Below, one piece after another: positions 53,318 through 62,183 of a stretch of DNA of 64,000 bases. Under the pieces are notes generated by a model. It made no database searches. It was given only the letters and a program-made list of their open reading frames with translations, and was not told the DNA's origin. The translations under genes were made by a program, and so were the position numbers. Source of the DNA: Streptomyces griseus subsp. griseus. Lineage in GTDB: Bacteria; Actinomycetota; Actinomycetes; Streptomycetales; Streptomycetaceae. Location: positions 1 to 64,000 of the forward strand of contig NZ_JOJE01000029.1 in NCBI RefSeq assembly GCF_000720255.1, given 5' to 3'. Within the stretch, counting starts at the first letter, position 1; every line of letters begins with the position of its first letter.

Positions 53318-53676
53318 CCGGCCGCCCGGGCGGCCGTCCCCTGGTCCCCGCGTACCTGTCCACCGCGGGTGTGGCCCAGCACCGTGGGGTGCGGCTGGAC
53401 CGGCTCTCGGTGCTGAACCGCAGCGGCGAGGACGTGCCCGCGGGGCTGCCCGCCGCCCAGCTCGCCCTGCTGGAGGCGCTGGAGGGCGGTTCGCTGACGG
53501 TCGTGGAGGCGGCGGCGCTGCTGCGGCTGCCGGTCTCCGCGGTGCGCGTGCTCGCCGCCGACCTCGCCGAGAAGGACCTCGTCCGTGCCCGTGCGCCGAT
53601 CCCGCCCGCCGCACGGTTCGACCCCGACCTGCTGAAGAGAGTGGCCGATGGCCTCCGCGACCTCAAGCGTTCCTAG
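53314..53676 (+). CDS. cvnC: Conservon DUF742 protein CvnC
   Basis: The 120-residue DUF742 protein contains LVPAYLSTAGVAQHRGVRLD and a winged-helix-like C-terminus (LTVVEAAALLRLPVSAVRVL, DLLKRVADGLRDLK). CvnC is a partner of CvnB and CvnD in the conservon complex. Its 3' end overlaps cvnD by 29 bases. Confidence 0.93.
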   Translation: MTGRPGGRPLVPAYLSTAGVAQHRGVRLDRLSVLNRSGEDVPAGLPAAQLALLEALEGGSLTVVEAAALLRLPVSAVRVLAADLAEKDLVRARAPIPPAARFDPDLLKRVADGLRDLKRS

Positions 53677-54277
53677 CGCCTCCGTCCCCGGCCCGGACGC
53701 CCCGCACCTGCCCGACACCGCCCGCGACCTCGTCAAGATCCTGATCACGGGCCCCTTCGGGGTGGGCAAGACGACCCTGATCGACTCCGTCTCCGAGATC
53801 CGGCCGCTGCACACCGAGGAGCGGCTCACCGAGGCGTCCGCGCAGGTGGACGACCTCGAGGGGGTGCGGGAGAAGACGACGACCACCGTCGCCATCGACT
53901 TCGGCCGGATCAGCCTGCCCCACGGCATCGTGCTCTACCTGTTCGGCACCCCCGGGCAGGAGCGGTTCCGTCCGCTGTGGGACGACATCGCCTACGGGGC
54001 CCTCGGCGCGCTGGTGCTGGTCGACAGCCGCCGCGTCGACGCGTCGTTCGACGTCCTGGGGCTTGTGGAGGAGAGCGGACTGCCGTACGCCGTCGCCTTC
54101 AACGTGTTCCCGGACGCGCCGCGCCAGCACAGCGAGGAGCAGTTGCGCCGCGCGCTGGACCTGGAGGCGGGGACGCCGATGGTGGCCTGCGACGCGCGGG
54201 AGCGGAACTCGTCCGTGGACGCGCTGCTCGCGCTGGTCCAGCACCTGATCGACCGCGACCGTCCGGAGAGCCGGTGA
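53648..54277 (+). CDS. cvnD: Conservon Ras-like GTPase CvnD
   Basis: The 209-residue GTPase has the P-loop GPFGVGKTTLIDSVSE, switch region TTTTVAIDFGRISL, the G3-like motif FGTPGQERFRPLW and the G4-like FNVF. It probably cycles under control of CvnB. It overlaps the first P450 gene as GTGA, so the P450s belong to the conservon operon. Confidence 0.95.
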   Translation: MASATSSVPSASVPGPDAPHLPDTARDLVKILITGPFGVGKTTLIDSVSEIRPLHTEERLTEASAQVDDLEGVREKTTTTVAIDFGRISLPHGIVLYLFGTPGQERFRPLWDDIAYGALGALVLVDSRRVDASFDVLGLVEESGLPYAVAFNVFPDAPRQHSEEQLRRALDLEAGTPMVACDARERNSSVDALLALVQHLIDRDRPESR

Positions 54278-55527
54278 CCACACCTTCCCCCACGAGCCCC
54301 ACCCCCGCGCAGGAGGCCTTCTCCCGCTCCGTGCCCGTACGGCTGTGGGAGGACGGCTTCGCGCTCGACCCGTACCGCTACTACGCCGCACTGCGCGCCC
54401 AGGGACCGATCGGCTGGGCGGAGCTGGCGCCGGGTGTCCCGGCGTACGTCGTCACGGACCGGCGGGCCGCGCTGGACCTGCTGCACGACACCGAGACGTT
54501 CTCGCACGACCCGCGGCCCTGGGAGGCGACCGTCGCCGACGACGCGCCGGTCCTCGGCATGATGCGGTGGCGGCCCAACGCCCTGTTCTCCGACGGCGCC
54601 GCCCACCTGCGCTACCGCACCACGCTCATCGACGTCTTCGACCTGGTGGAGCCGCACGACCTGCGCGCCCGGGTGCACCGGGCGGTGAACCTGCTCGTCG
54701 GCCGGGTCGGGCCGAAGGGCGAGGCCGATCTGGTCGGGGAGTTCGCGCGGCCCCTGATGGCGCTGGTCTTCAACGACCTGTTCGGAATGCCGGACAGCGA
54801 CGGGGACCGGCTCGACGAGGGCCTGGGCACGATGATGGAGGGCGGTCCACGGGCCGCCGAGGGCGAGGCGCAGTACGCGGGGTACGTGCTGGACCTCATC
54901 GCGGCCAAGGCCGAGCGCCCCGGCGACGACCTGCCGAGCCGGCTCCTGGAGCATCCCGCCGGGCTGACCGTGGAGGAGGTCACCTGGCAGGTGTTCCTCA
55001 CCCTGGGCGCCGGGTACGAGCCGACCGCCAACCTGCTGTCGAACGCGCTGTCGCGGATCCTGGGCAACCCGGCCTTCTACTCCACCCTCACCAGCGGCGC
55101 CCGCCCCGTCATGGACGCGGTGGTGGAGGTGCTGCACCACGAGACCCCGCTGGCGAACTACGGCATCTACTACGCCCGCAGGCCCGTCGCCTTCCACGAC
55201 GTGTGGATCCGGGACGCGGTGCCGGTGGTCGTCTCCTACGGCGCCCTCGGGCACTTCGCCGAGCAGGAGCACGGCGCGGCCCGGCATCCGGGCGACGCCT
55301 CGCACCTGTCCTGGGGCGCGGGCCCGCACGCCTGCCCGGTGAAGCAGCACACGCTGCTCATCGTCACCGAAGCCATCGAGCGGCTCACCCAGTGGCTGCC
55401 CGACCTGGAGCCCACACTGCCCCGCGACCGCCTGAGCTGGCGGCCCGGCCCCTTCCACCGCTCCCTCACCGCGCTGCCCGTGCGGTTCCGCCCCCGCTCC
55501 CCCGACCAGCCAGGAGAACCGACGTGA
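54274..55527 (+). CDS. Conservon-associated cytochrome P450 with altered ExxR motif
   Basis: GTG 54274 overlaps cvnD. The 417-residue protein has a heme loop LSWGAGPHACPVKQH with Cys354 and an I-helix GAGYEPTANLL (Thr251), but the K-helix reads E285-V-L-H288 where ExxR is nearly invariant. The heme loop also starts with Trp rather than Phe. P450 genes accompany some conservons in Streptomyces, where their role is unclear. The missing Arg suggests altered heme environment or a non-catalytic, sensory role; that is inference. Confidence 0.88.
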   Translation: MTTPSPTSPTPAQEAFSRSVPVRLWEDGFALDPYRYYAALRAQGPIGWAELAPGVPAYVVTDRRAALDLLHDTETFSHDPRPWEATVADDAPVLGMMRWRPNALFSDGAAHLRYRTTLIDVFDLVEPHDLRARVHRAVNLLVGRVGPKGEADLVGEFARPLMALVFNDLFGMPDSDGDRLDEGLGTMMEGGPRAAEGEAQYAGYVLDLIAAKAERPGDDLPSRLLEHPAGLTVEEVTWQVFLTLGAGYEPTANLLSNALSRILGNPAFYSTLTSGARPVMDAVVEVLHHETPLANYGIYYARRPVAFHDVWIRDAVPVVVSYGALGHFAEQEHGAARHPGDASHLSWGAGPHACPVKQHTLLIVTEAIERLTQWLPDLEPTLPRDRLSWRPGPFHRSLTALPVRFRPRSPDQPGEPT

Positions 55528-56750
55528 CCGTGACCGACCGCATCGCGCTCGACCCGTTCGGCGCCGACATCCCCGGCGAGAGCGCCCGGCTGCGCTCCCT
55601 CGGCCCGATCGTCCCCGTCGAGTTGCCCGGCGGCATCCCCGCCTGGGCGCCCACCGGCTACGACACGCTCAAGGAGCTGATCCTCGATCCGAGGGTCAGC
55701 AAGGACCCCCGGCTGCACTGGAACCTGTGGGAGGAAGTCCAACAACGTCCGTCCTGGGCCTGGATCCTGGGCTGGGTCGGCGTGGTCAACATGCTGTCGA
55801 CGTACGGCCCCGACCACACCCGGCTGCGCAAGCTGGTCGCGCCGAGCTTCACCCACCGGCGCACCGAGGCGCTGCGCACCCGGGTGGAGGGGGTCACGAA
55901 GGATCTGCTCGACACGCTGACGGCCGCCGACGACGGGGTGGTCGACCTGAAGGAGGGCTTCGCGCATCCGCTGCCCATGCGGATCATCTGCGAACTGTTC
56001 GGGGTGCCCGAGGAGTTGCGGGAGGTCACGGGACGCCTCATCGCGGCCATCATGGACACCTCCGACCCGAGCCCCGAGCACGCCGCCTTCGTGCAGGAGC
56101 AGATCGGCACGGTTCTCGGCGCGCTCATCGCCCACAAGGTGGAGCACCCGGGCGACGACATGACGACCGAGCTGATCCGGGTGCGCGACGAGGACGGCGA
56201 CCGGCTCAGCGACGAGGAGTTGCTGTACACGCTGCTGCTGGTCATCGGGGCGGGCTTCGAGACGACCGTGAACCTGATCGGCAACGCGGTGGTGGCGCTG
56301 CTGCGGCACCCGGAGCAGCTGGCGGCCGTGCGGAGCGGGGAGATCGGCTGGGACGCGGTCATCGACGAGACGCTGCGGGTGCACCCGTCCATCGCCTCGC
56401 TGCCGCTGCGGTTCGCCGTCGGCGAGCTCACCGTCGGCGACGTCACCGTCCCGGCCGGGGACGCGATCATCACGACGTACGCGGCCGCCGGTCTGGATCC
56501 GGCGCACTACGGGCCGGACGCGGACGCCTTCGACGCCGGGCGCGGGGCCGAGGACCATCTGGCGTTCGGGATCGGGGTGCACCGCTGCATCGGCGCGCCG
56601 CTGGCCCGCATGGAGGCACTGACCGCGCTGCCCGCCCTCTTCGACCGCTTTCCCGGGCTTGAACTCGCCGTTCCCGGGCAGGAGCTGAGGCAGGTGCCGT
56701 CCTTCATCGCGTTCGGCTGGCAGGAGGTGCCGGTCCGGCTGCGGGGATGA
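55524..56750 (+). CDS. Cytochrome P450, second of the conservon operon
   Basis: GTG 55524 overlaps the first P450 stop (GTGA). The 408-residue enzyme is complete: I-helix IGAGFETTVNLIGN, K-helix E282TLR285 and heme loop FGIGVHRCIGAPLARME with Cys355. It resembles the CYP107/105-like bacterial P450s in outline. Redox partners are not encoded nearby. A terminator hairpin follows immediately, closing a six-gene unit from cvnA. Confidence 0.93.
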   Translation: MTVTDRIALDPFGADIPGESARLRSLGPIVPVELPGGIPAWAPTGYDTLKELILDPRVSKDPRLHWNLWEEVQQRPSWAWILGWVGVVNMLSTYGPDHTRLRKLVAPSFTHRRTEALRTRVEGVTKDLLDTLTAADDGVVDLKEGFAHPLPMRIICELFGVPEELREVTGRLIAAIMDTSDPSPEHAAFVQEQIGTVLGALIAHKVEHPGDDMTTELIRVRDEDGDRLSDEELLYTLLLVIGAGFETTVNLIGNAVVALLRHPEQLAAVRSGEIGWDAVIDETLRVHPSIASLPLRFAVGELTVGDVTVPAGDAIITTYAAAGLDPAHYGPDADAFDAGRGAEDHLAFGIGVHRCIGAPLARMEALTALPALFDRFPGLELAVPGQELRQVPSFIAFGWQEVPVRLRG

Positions 56751-56753
56751 CGT

Positions 56754-56797
56754 CGCGGGGGCGCCGACCGGTCCCCCGTTCCGGTCGTGCCCCCGCG
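56754..56797. terminator. Nested hairpin after the conservon operon
   Basis: CGCGGGGGC (56754-56762) pairs with GCCCCCGCG (56789-56797), enclosing an inner GACCGG/CCGGTC stem (56766-56771 and 56781-56786). It begins three bases after the P450 stop. Confidence 0.83.
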
Positions 56798-56889
56798 GTG
56801 CCATGAACTTACGTGGGCGGGGCTCCGCTTGTGAACCGTGCCGGTGCCCGCTCGCGGGCCTTGGGGGCTCACCCGTGCACAGGTGAGTC

Positions 56890-58398
56890 CTAATGGCCCG
56901 GTTTCTCCCGGTGCAGGTCGGGGTGTTCGAGGTCGCCGGTGGTCAGATGGGCGAGGACGACCTCGTACAGGTCGCTGCCGGCGGCGAGGAGCTGGCGTTC
57001 CAGGACGGGCTCGGCACCGCGCACGTGTTCGCGGACGGTCTGGGCGTGGACACCGAGTTGCTGTGCGGCGCGCTCGGCGTTGCCGCCGGCGGCGATCCAG
57101 GCGCGCAGGGTGCGGCGCAGGTCGCGTCCGTCGGTGTCCAGCCGGCCCAGGAGGGCGTCGGCCCAGGTACGCAGCGCGGGCCCGGCGAGCAGCTCGTCGA
57201 ACGGGACGGCGGCCGGTCCGTCCGCGGTGTCGGTCGCCTGCTCCATGAAGCCGACCTGGGTGTTCAGGGCGAGGTGGACGGCGGCGCGGACGGTGAGGCC
57301 GGAGAAGTCGGTGCCCAGCAGGCTCTCCACGCGTTCCATGCGGGCGCGCACGGTGTTGCGGCTGACGCCGAGGACCTTCGCCGCGCTGACGGCGGTGAAC
57401 TCCAGGCCCAGGCGGGTGGTGGCGAGGAGTTCGGCGCGGGTGTGGTGCGGGAGGGTGTCGAGCGGGCGCAGCAGCCGGGTGGTCCAGGTCCGCAGCGCGT
57501 CCGGGTCCATCAGGCGTTCGGGGTGGGTGCGTTCGGCGTACACCGCCGCCTTGCCGGGGCGGAAGCGGGCGACGGCGAGGGCGCTGACGGCCTGCCCGTA
57601 GGCGGTGGCGGTCCGGGCGAGGGCCTGCCGGGTGCTGCCGCCGAGGAACGTGTGGGGGTTGCGGTCGAGCAGGGAGCGCAGTTCCGCGGCCGCGGAGTCG
57701 CGGGGGGTCACGACGATCACGTGTCCGTCCATGGCCGGGCAGCGCACGACCAGGGCCTGCTCCGCCGTGACATCGACGCACGCCTCGGCCAGCCGGTCGC
57801 GTTCGTCGGGGCTGCTCTCGACGACGTAGACGCAGGCCGTGTCGGTGTCCAGCAGCCCCGGCCACAGACCGGCGGCGACACGGCGGGCCGCGACGGTGTC
57901 CTCCACCATGAGCAGTTGCAGGATGGCCAGCCGCAGGTCGGAGGTGGCCCGCTTCAGCCGTCGTCCGGTCGCCGTGGTCTCGCGGGCCCGCAGCAGGAGT
58001 TCGAGCACCGCCGCGGTGTGGGTGACGATGTCGGACGCCCGCCGGTCGAACGGGGCCGTGCGCGCGACGACCAGCACGCCCGCCGACGCGGGGCGCGGGA
58101 GCGTGACGCGGACCAGGCGCAGGTGCTGTCCCCGCCCCTCCCAGGCGGCGGAGGCGATCCGTCCGGCGACGATGTCGGCGGCCAGGTGGTCGGCCGGCGG
58201 GGGCGGCAGTCCGGCGAGGAGGGCGCCGGTGTCGTCCTGGAGGGAGGCCGTCGCCCCGAGGGTGCCGGCGAGCCAGTCGACGACCTTGCGGACGTCGCGC
58301 CCCGAGGGTCGTAGCTGGTCGAGGAGTTCCTCCGCCCACGCCGCGTCCCCTCCCGGGGTGACGTCCGTACCGTGGTACCGCTCGTCCCGGCCAGCCAT
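56890..58398 (-). CDS. PucR-family transcriptional regulator (CdaR/HTH_30 type)
   Basis: The 502-residue protein from ATG 58398 has an N-terminal sensor region (~10-130), a GGDEF-like CdaR middle domain (~190-300) and two C-terminal PucR-type HTH blocks (AAKVLGVSRNTVRARMERVE and QQLGVHAQTVREHVRGAE). AGGAG lies upstream. It is convergent with the conservon operon and divergent from the YciO gene. The target genes are unknown. Confidence 0.87.
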   Translation of the reverse strand: MAGRDERYHGTDVTPGGDAAWAEELLDQLRPSGRDVRKVVDWLAGTLGATASLQDDTGALLAGLPPPPADHLAADIVAGRIASAAWEGRGQHLRLVRVTLPRPASAGVLVVARTAPFDRRASDIVTHTAAVLELLLRARETTATGRRLKRATSDLRLAILQLLMVEDTVAARRVAAGLWPGLLDTDTACVYVVESSPDERDRLAEACVDVTAEQALVVRCPAMDGHVIVVTPRDSAAAELRSLLDRNPHTFLGGSTRQALARTATAYGQAVSALAVARFRPGKAAVYAERTHPERLMDPDALRTWTTRLLRPLDTLPHHTRAELLATTRLGLEFTAVSAAKVLGVSRNTVRARMERVESLLGTDFSGLTVRAAVHLALNTQVGFMEQATDTADGPAAVPFDELLAGPALRTWADALLGRLDTDGRDLRRTLRAWIAAGGNAERAAQQLGVHAQTVREHVRGAEPVLERQLLAAGSDLYEVVLAHLTTGDLEHPDLHREKPGH

Positions 58399-58572
58399 CT
58401 CGGCCTGCTCCTCGTCCCTGGTGTCAGCCTGTGCGTACCCCCCGTTCGGGGACGTTACCTCACGTCGACGTGGGGGCGGCCACGCCTGGTGAGCGCGGTC
58501 GCCGGGGGCCGGGCACGGTGGCGGGGGAGCCGCGGAAGGTCGCAGGGCGCCGCGGAGGCATAAGCTCGACAG

Positions 58573-59193
58573 ATGGCCAAGTACTACGACGTGCACCCCG
58601 ACAACCCGCAGCCGCGGACCATCTCCCAGGTGGCCGACAGTGTCCGCTCGGGGGCACTCATCGCGTATCCGACGGACTCCTGCTACGCCCTGGGGTGCCG
58701 GCTGGGCAGCCGTGACGGCATCGACCGGATCCGGACGATCCGCCAGCTGGACCACCGGCACCACTTCACTCTCGTGTGCCAGGACTTCGCGCAGCTGGGC
58801 CAGTTCGTGCACGTGGACAACGACGTCTTCCGCGCGATCAAGGCCTCGACGCCCGGGAGTTACACCTTCATCCTGCCCGCGACGAAGGAGGTGCCGCGCA
58901 TGCTGCAGCACCCCAAGAAGAAGACGGTCGGGGTCCGCATCCCGGACCACGTCGTGACGCAGGCGCTGCTCGCCGAGCTCGGTGAGCCGCTGCTGTCCAG
59001 CACCCTGCTCATGCCCGGTGAGGAGGAGCCGATGACCCAGGGATGGGAGATCAAGGACCTGCTCGACCACGCGGTGGACGGGGTGGTCGACTCCGGGGAC
59101 TGCGGCACCGAGCCGACGACGGTCATCGACTTCTCGGGCGGCGAGGCGGAGATCGTGCGGCGGGGGGCGGGCGACACGTCGCGGTTCGAGTAA
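58573..59193 (+). CDS. Sua5/YciO/YrdC-family protein
   Basis: The 206-residue protein has the YrdC fold with ALIAYPTDSCYALGCRLG, the KRxxRP-like region RIRTIRQLDHRHHFTLVCQD and PGSYTFILPATKEVPRML. Proteins of this family either make threonylcarbamoyl-AMP for tRNA t6A or, for YciO, are close relatives with uncertain activity. Its length and motifs fit the YciO group. No SD is clear before ATG 58573. Confidence 0.9.
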   Translation: MAKYYDVHPDNPQPRTISQVADSVRSGALIAYPTDSCYALGCRLGSRDGIDRIRTIRQLDHRHHFTLVCQDFAQLGQFVHVDNDVFRAIKASTPGSYTFILPATKEVPRMLQHPKKKTVGVRIPDHVVTQALLAELGEPLLSSTLLMPGEEEPMTQGWEIKDLLDHAVDGVVDSGDCGTEPTTVIDFSGGEAEIVRRGAGDTSRFE

Positions 59194-59318
59194 AGGGACG
59201 GTTGGGGCGCCGGGGGTCCTCGCGGGCCGTTGGATGGTGCGTGCAACGATGACCGCGGCCCGCGCCCCCGGGCCGGCGACGTTTGCTCGCAGTCGACCGC
59301 GCAGAGAGGTAGTACCCC

Positions 59319-60074
59319 ATGACCTCCGTTCAGGGAACAGCCGTGGACATCCCCACCGAGGACGGCACCGCCGACGGCTATCTGGCGCATCCCGGCGACG
59401 GCAGCCCCCGTCCCGGTGTGCTGCTCTACATGGACGCCTTCGGCCTGCGCCCGCACCTGAGGTCGATGGCCGACCGGTTGGCGGCGGCCGGCTACACGGT
59501 GCTGGTACCCAACCTCTTCTACCGGCACGGGGGTGCGCCGGTCTTCGAGTTGCCCGAGTTCATCGACCCCCGGGCGCGCCCGGAGATCTTCGAGCAGATC
59601 GGTCCGGTGATGCAGTCCCTGACGCCGGAGCTCGCCATGCGGGACGCCGACGCCTACCTGCGGTGGCTCGCCGACAGCCCGCTCGTCGCCGAGGGTCCGG
59701 TCGCGCTGACGGGCTACTGCATGGGCGCCCGGCTGTCCCTGCTCACCGCCGGCACGTTCCCGGAGCGGGTCGCGGCCGCGGCCGGGTTCCACGGCGGCCG
59801 GCTGGCGACGGACACGCCCGACAGCCCGCACCTCGTCGCCGAACGCGTCACCGCCGAGTTGTACTTCGGCCACGCCGACGAGGACCCCTCCCTCCCGCCC
59901 GAGCAGATCGAGCGCCTGGAGGACGCGCTGGCCAAGGCCGGAGTCCGCCACCGCTGCGAGGTCTACCCCGGCGCCCACCACGGCTTCACCCAGGCCGACA
60001 CCGCCGCGTACCACCAGGACGGCGACGAGCGGCACTGGGCGGCGCTGCTGGACCTGCTCAAGCGCACGTTCTGA
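59319..60074 (+). CDS. Dienelactone hydrolase family protein
   Basis: The 251-residue alpha/beta hydrolase uses Cys134 in LTGYCMGARLSLL as nucleophile, with His in GAHHGFTQAD and an acid in GHADEDPSL. AFGLRPHLRSMADRLAAAGY is conserved in the family. Dienelactone hydrolases open lactone rings in aromatic catabolism, but many paralogues have other substrates. It is isolated, so function is unassigned. Confidence 0.9.
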   Translation: MTSVQGTAVDIPTEDGTADGYLAHPGDGSPRPGVLLYMDAFGLRPHLRSMADRLAAAGYTVLVPNLFYRHGGAPVFELPEFIDPRARPEIFEQIGPVMQSLTPELAMRDADAYLRWLADSPLVAEGPVALTGYCMGARLSLLTAGTFPERVAAAAGFHGGRLATDTPDSPHLVAERVTAELYFGHADEDPSLPPEQIERLEDALAKAGVRHRCEVYPGAHHGFTQADTAAYHQDGDERHWAALLDLLKRTF

Positions 60075-60100
60075 CCCGCGGGCAGGCGCCCGCGGCCTAA

Positions 60101-60262
60101 GGGGTCCTTTCACTATGAGCACCCGATCAGGCCGCGTGGTCTGGTGCCGTGCATCGCAAGGCGCCGGAGAGCCCTCGTAGCGGAGCTACGAGGGCTCTCC
60201 GGCAACGCGGCGAGGCGCGGTGCCGGGCCGCGCGGCCCGGGTGGGCATAGTGAAAGGACCCC
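60101..60262. mobile_element. 162-bp MITE-like element with 17-bp terminal repeats and TAA duplication
   Basis: GGGGTCCTTTCACTATG (60101-60117) is perfectly repeated inverted at 60246-60262, and both ends are flanked by TAA (60098-60100, 60263-60265), a likely 3-bp target duplication. Inside, 60163-60180 and 60186-60203 form an 18-bp perfect hairpin, and more of the interior is loosely palindromic. No transposase is encoded. The 3-bp TNA-type duplication suggests mobilisation by an IS5-type transposase, which is inference. Confidence 0.85.
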
Positions 60263-60535
60263 TAAGGAGTCGCGGGCGCTTCTCCATGCCCGAGTGCGGT
60301 CATGCGGGTGCCATTCGCTGGTCAGGAGTTGTCGCCACTTCGTGGGGACGGGGTCACCGTCCGCGAACGTGCGCGCCAGTTCGTCCCAGCCCATGAACGA
60401 GAATCGGTCGTGCAACTCCCGCAGACGGCCGCCCCGGCGCCACAGGCCCGCCACTCCCACCGCCGCGACGGGGTTGTCCGTCCAATGATCGTCGGCGCGC
60501 CGAACTCCGTTGAGGACAGATCCCGTTAACGACAT
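60113..60535 (-). CDS. Hypothetical protein whose 3' end is formed by the MITE
   Basis: ATG 60535 begins MSLTGSVLNGVRRADDHWTD, followed by VAAVGVAGLWRRGGRLRELH and WRQLLTSEWHPHDRTRAWRS, a sequence that looks like a real protein. Beyond ~60265 the frame enters the MITE and ends at 60113 inside it, so the last ~50 residues are element-derived. The start is only nine bases from the divergent YCII gene ATG, with no SD. It may be a disrupted gene. Confidence 0.5.
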   Translation of the reverse strand: MSLTGSVLNGVRRADDHWTDNPVAAVGVAGLWRRGGRLRELHDRFSFMGWDELARTFADGDPVPTKWRQLLTSEWHPHDRTRAWRSARDSLGVLSLCPPGPRGPAPRLAALPESPRSSATRALRRLAMHGTRPRGLIGCS

Positions 60536-60544
60536 TCTGTGCGC

Positions 60545-61093
60545 ATGGAGTTCTTCTGTTACCACCGTGATCGGCCCGGATCCCTGGAGTTGCGTGACGA
60601 GTTGCTGGAGGAGCACTGGTCCTACATGGACCGGTTCGCCAGGGAGATGATCGCCCGTGGGCCGACGATGGCCGACGACGGCGAGACGCCCACGGGCAGC
60701 GTGCACATCGTCGACCTGCCCGACCCGGCGGCCGCCCGCGCGTTCGCCTTCGACGAGCCCAACTACCAGGCCGGCGCGTACCGGGACGTGCTGCTGCGCA
60801 GGTGGCGGAACCTGCTGGGGCGTACGATGTGGGACTTTGCCGGTGGGCCGGACGAGGGCGACCGGTACCTGGTGATCGGGCTCGGCGAGGGGGAGGCGGT
60901 GGATGTCGCCGTGCCGCCCGGCGGAGACGAGCTGATCGCGTACGGGCCGCTGCTCTCGGACGACGGCACCGCGTGGCTGGGGACGGCGGCATTGGTCCGG
61001 GCGCCGGACCGGGATGCGGCGCGCGCCGTCCTGACCCCGGACGGGTATGCCGACGTCGAGGTGCACAACTGGCAGTTCGGCGGGCGGTCGTGA
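60545..61093 (+). CDS. YCII-related domain protein
   Basis: ATG 60545 (or GTG 60539) begins a 182-residue protein. The N-terminal ferredoxin-like YCII domain has EFFCYHRDRPGSLELRDEL, SYMDRFAREMIARGPTMADD and AFAFDEPNYQAGAYRDVLL. A second half (GDRYLVIGLGEGEAVDV; DVEVHNWQFGG) may be a diverged repeat. YCII proteins are small putative enzymes or binding proteins. It is divergent with nearly no spacer from the preceding gene. Confidence 0.82.
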   Translation: MEFFCYHRDRPGSLELRDELLEEHWSYMDRFAREMIARGPTMADDGETPTGSVHIVDLPDPAAARAFAFDEPNYQAGAYRDVLLRRWRNLLGRTMWDFAGGPDEGDRYLVIGLGEGEAVDVAVPPGGDELIAYGPLLSDDGTAWLGTAALVRAPDRDAARAVLTPDGYADVEVHNWQFGGRS

Positions 61094-61126
61094 CGGGGCA
61101 CGCGCGCTGAGCCGGGGCCGGCCTGC

Positions 61127-62053
61127 TCAGGCGCACCCTGCCGCACCCGCGTCCCAGCCGCTCCAGGCCGGGATGTCCTCGCGGGCCTGCCGCCAAGTGG
61201 CCGGCAGGCCCCCGGTGCCGGTGCGGGCGGCGACCACGCCGCCCGCGATGGCGCAGGTGGTGTCGCGGTCGCCCCAGCCGGCCACGGTCTGCCACAGCGT
61301 CTCGGCCAGGTCGTCCAGGTGACCCGCGGCCGACCACAGGGCGAACGGCACCGTGTCCTGGGCCGAGATGAGCGTTCCCGAGCCCAGCACGGACGCCGCG
61401 TGGCGCACCGAGGTGCGGTGGTGGAAGGTGGCGGCCACCAGCAGTCGGGAGCGGACGTCGCTCTCGGGCACCTGCGAGGCCACCTCCCTCAGGAAGGCCG
61501 CGCGCTCGGGGGCGTCCCGGCCCGCGCCGGCGGCGGCCAACGCAGCGGCGACGGCCACGGCCACCGCGCCGGCGACGGCCTCCGGGTGGGCGTGGGTGGT
61601 CAGCGCGGACAGTCGGGCCTGTGCGGCGGCGACCTCCGGATCGTCCCGGAACCAGGCCCCCAGCGGGGCGATCCGCATGGCCGCGCCGTTGCCGTGCGAA
61701 CCCTGTCCGCCGAACTGTTCCGCGGTGACCGCCCGCCAGTCCTCGCCCGCCCCGATGCGCCGCAGCACCCTGTGCATCGACGGGCCGTACTGGCGTCCCG
61801 GGTCGCGTTCGTACTCGGCGGCGAACTCCCGCGCCAGGTCGTCCGGGCGGACCTCCCCGTGCTTCGTCAGATGGGCGAACAGGACGAACGCCATGGCCGA
61901 GTCGTCCGTCCACGGCCACGGAGCGGGACGCGGCTGCCGCATGGCCCGCATCTCCTCGACGGGCTCCTCGGAGGGCCGGAACCATCCGTCACCGAAGGCG
62001 TCGCCCATGACGAGCCCGTCGAGACTGGCGTGGGCGTGCTGTGGACCACTCAT
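61127..62053 (-). CDS. ADP-ribosylglycohydrolase family protein
   Basis: ATG 62053 lies behind GGAGGAGAG. The 308-residue helical protein has the metal-binding motif WTDDSAMAFVLF near the N-terminus and GDRDTTCAIAGGVVAAR near the C-terminus, which together bind two Mg ions in ARH/DraG enzymes that remove ADP-ribose from proteins. GLVMGDAFGDGWF begins the fold. No ADP-ribosyltransferase toxin gene is adjacent, so a housekeeping or stress role is more likely than immunity. Confidence 0.9.
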   Translation of the reverse strand: MSGPQHAHASLDGLVMGDAFGDGWFRPSEEPVEEMRAMRQPRPAPWPWTDDSAMAFVLFAHLTKHGEVRPDDLAREFAAEYERDPGRQYGPSMHRVLRRIGAGEDWRAVTAEQFGGQGSHGNGAAMRIAPLGAWFRDDPEVAAAQARLSALTTHAHPEAVAGAVAVAVAAALAAAGAGRDAPERAAFLREVASQVPESDVRSRLLVAATFHHRTSVRHAASVLGSGTLISAQDTVPFALWSAAGHLDDLAETLWQTVAGWGDRDTTCAIAGGVVAARTGTGGLPATWRQAREDIPAWSGWDAGAAGCA

Positions 62054-62183
62054 GGCGGGACTCTCCTCCAACTGATCTTTCCTGACGGCATTCTCGCCCA
62101 AGGCCCCTGGGCAACTCACCGCCGCGGCCAGCAGGGTGGACCCCCGTCCCGGTGTCCTCGTAGATCGTTGCTACGGTGCCCCG

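Noticed and set aside
61127..62053. ADP-ribosylglycohydrolase considered as immunity to an ADP-ribosylating toxin
   Set aside because: No toxin-like or secretion-system gene is adjacent; the neighbours are unrelated single genes.
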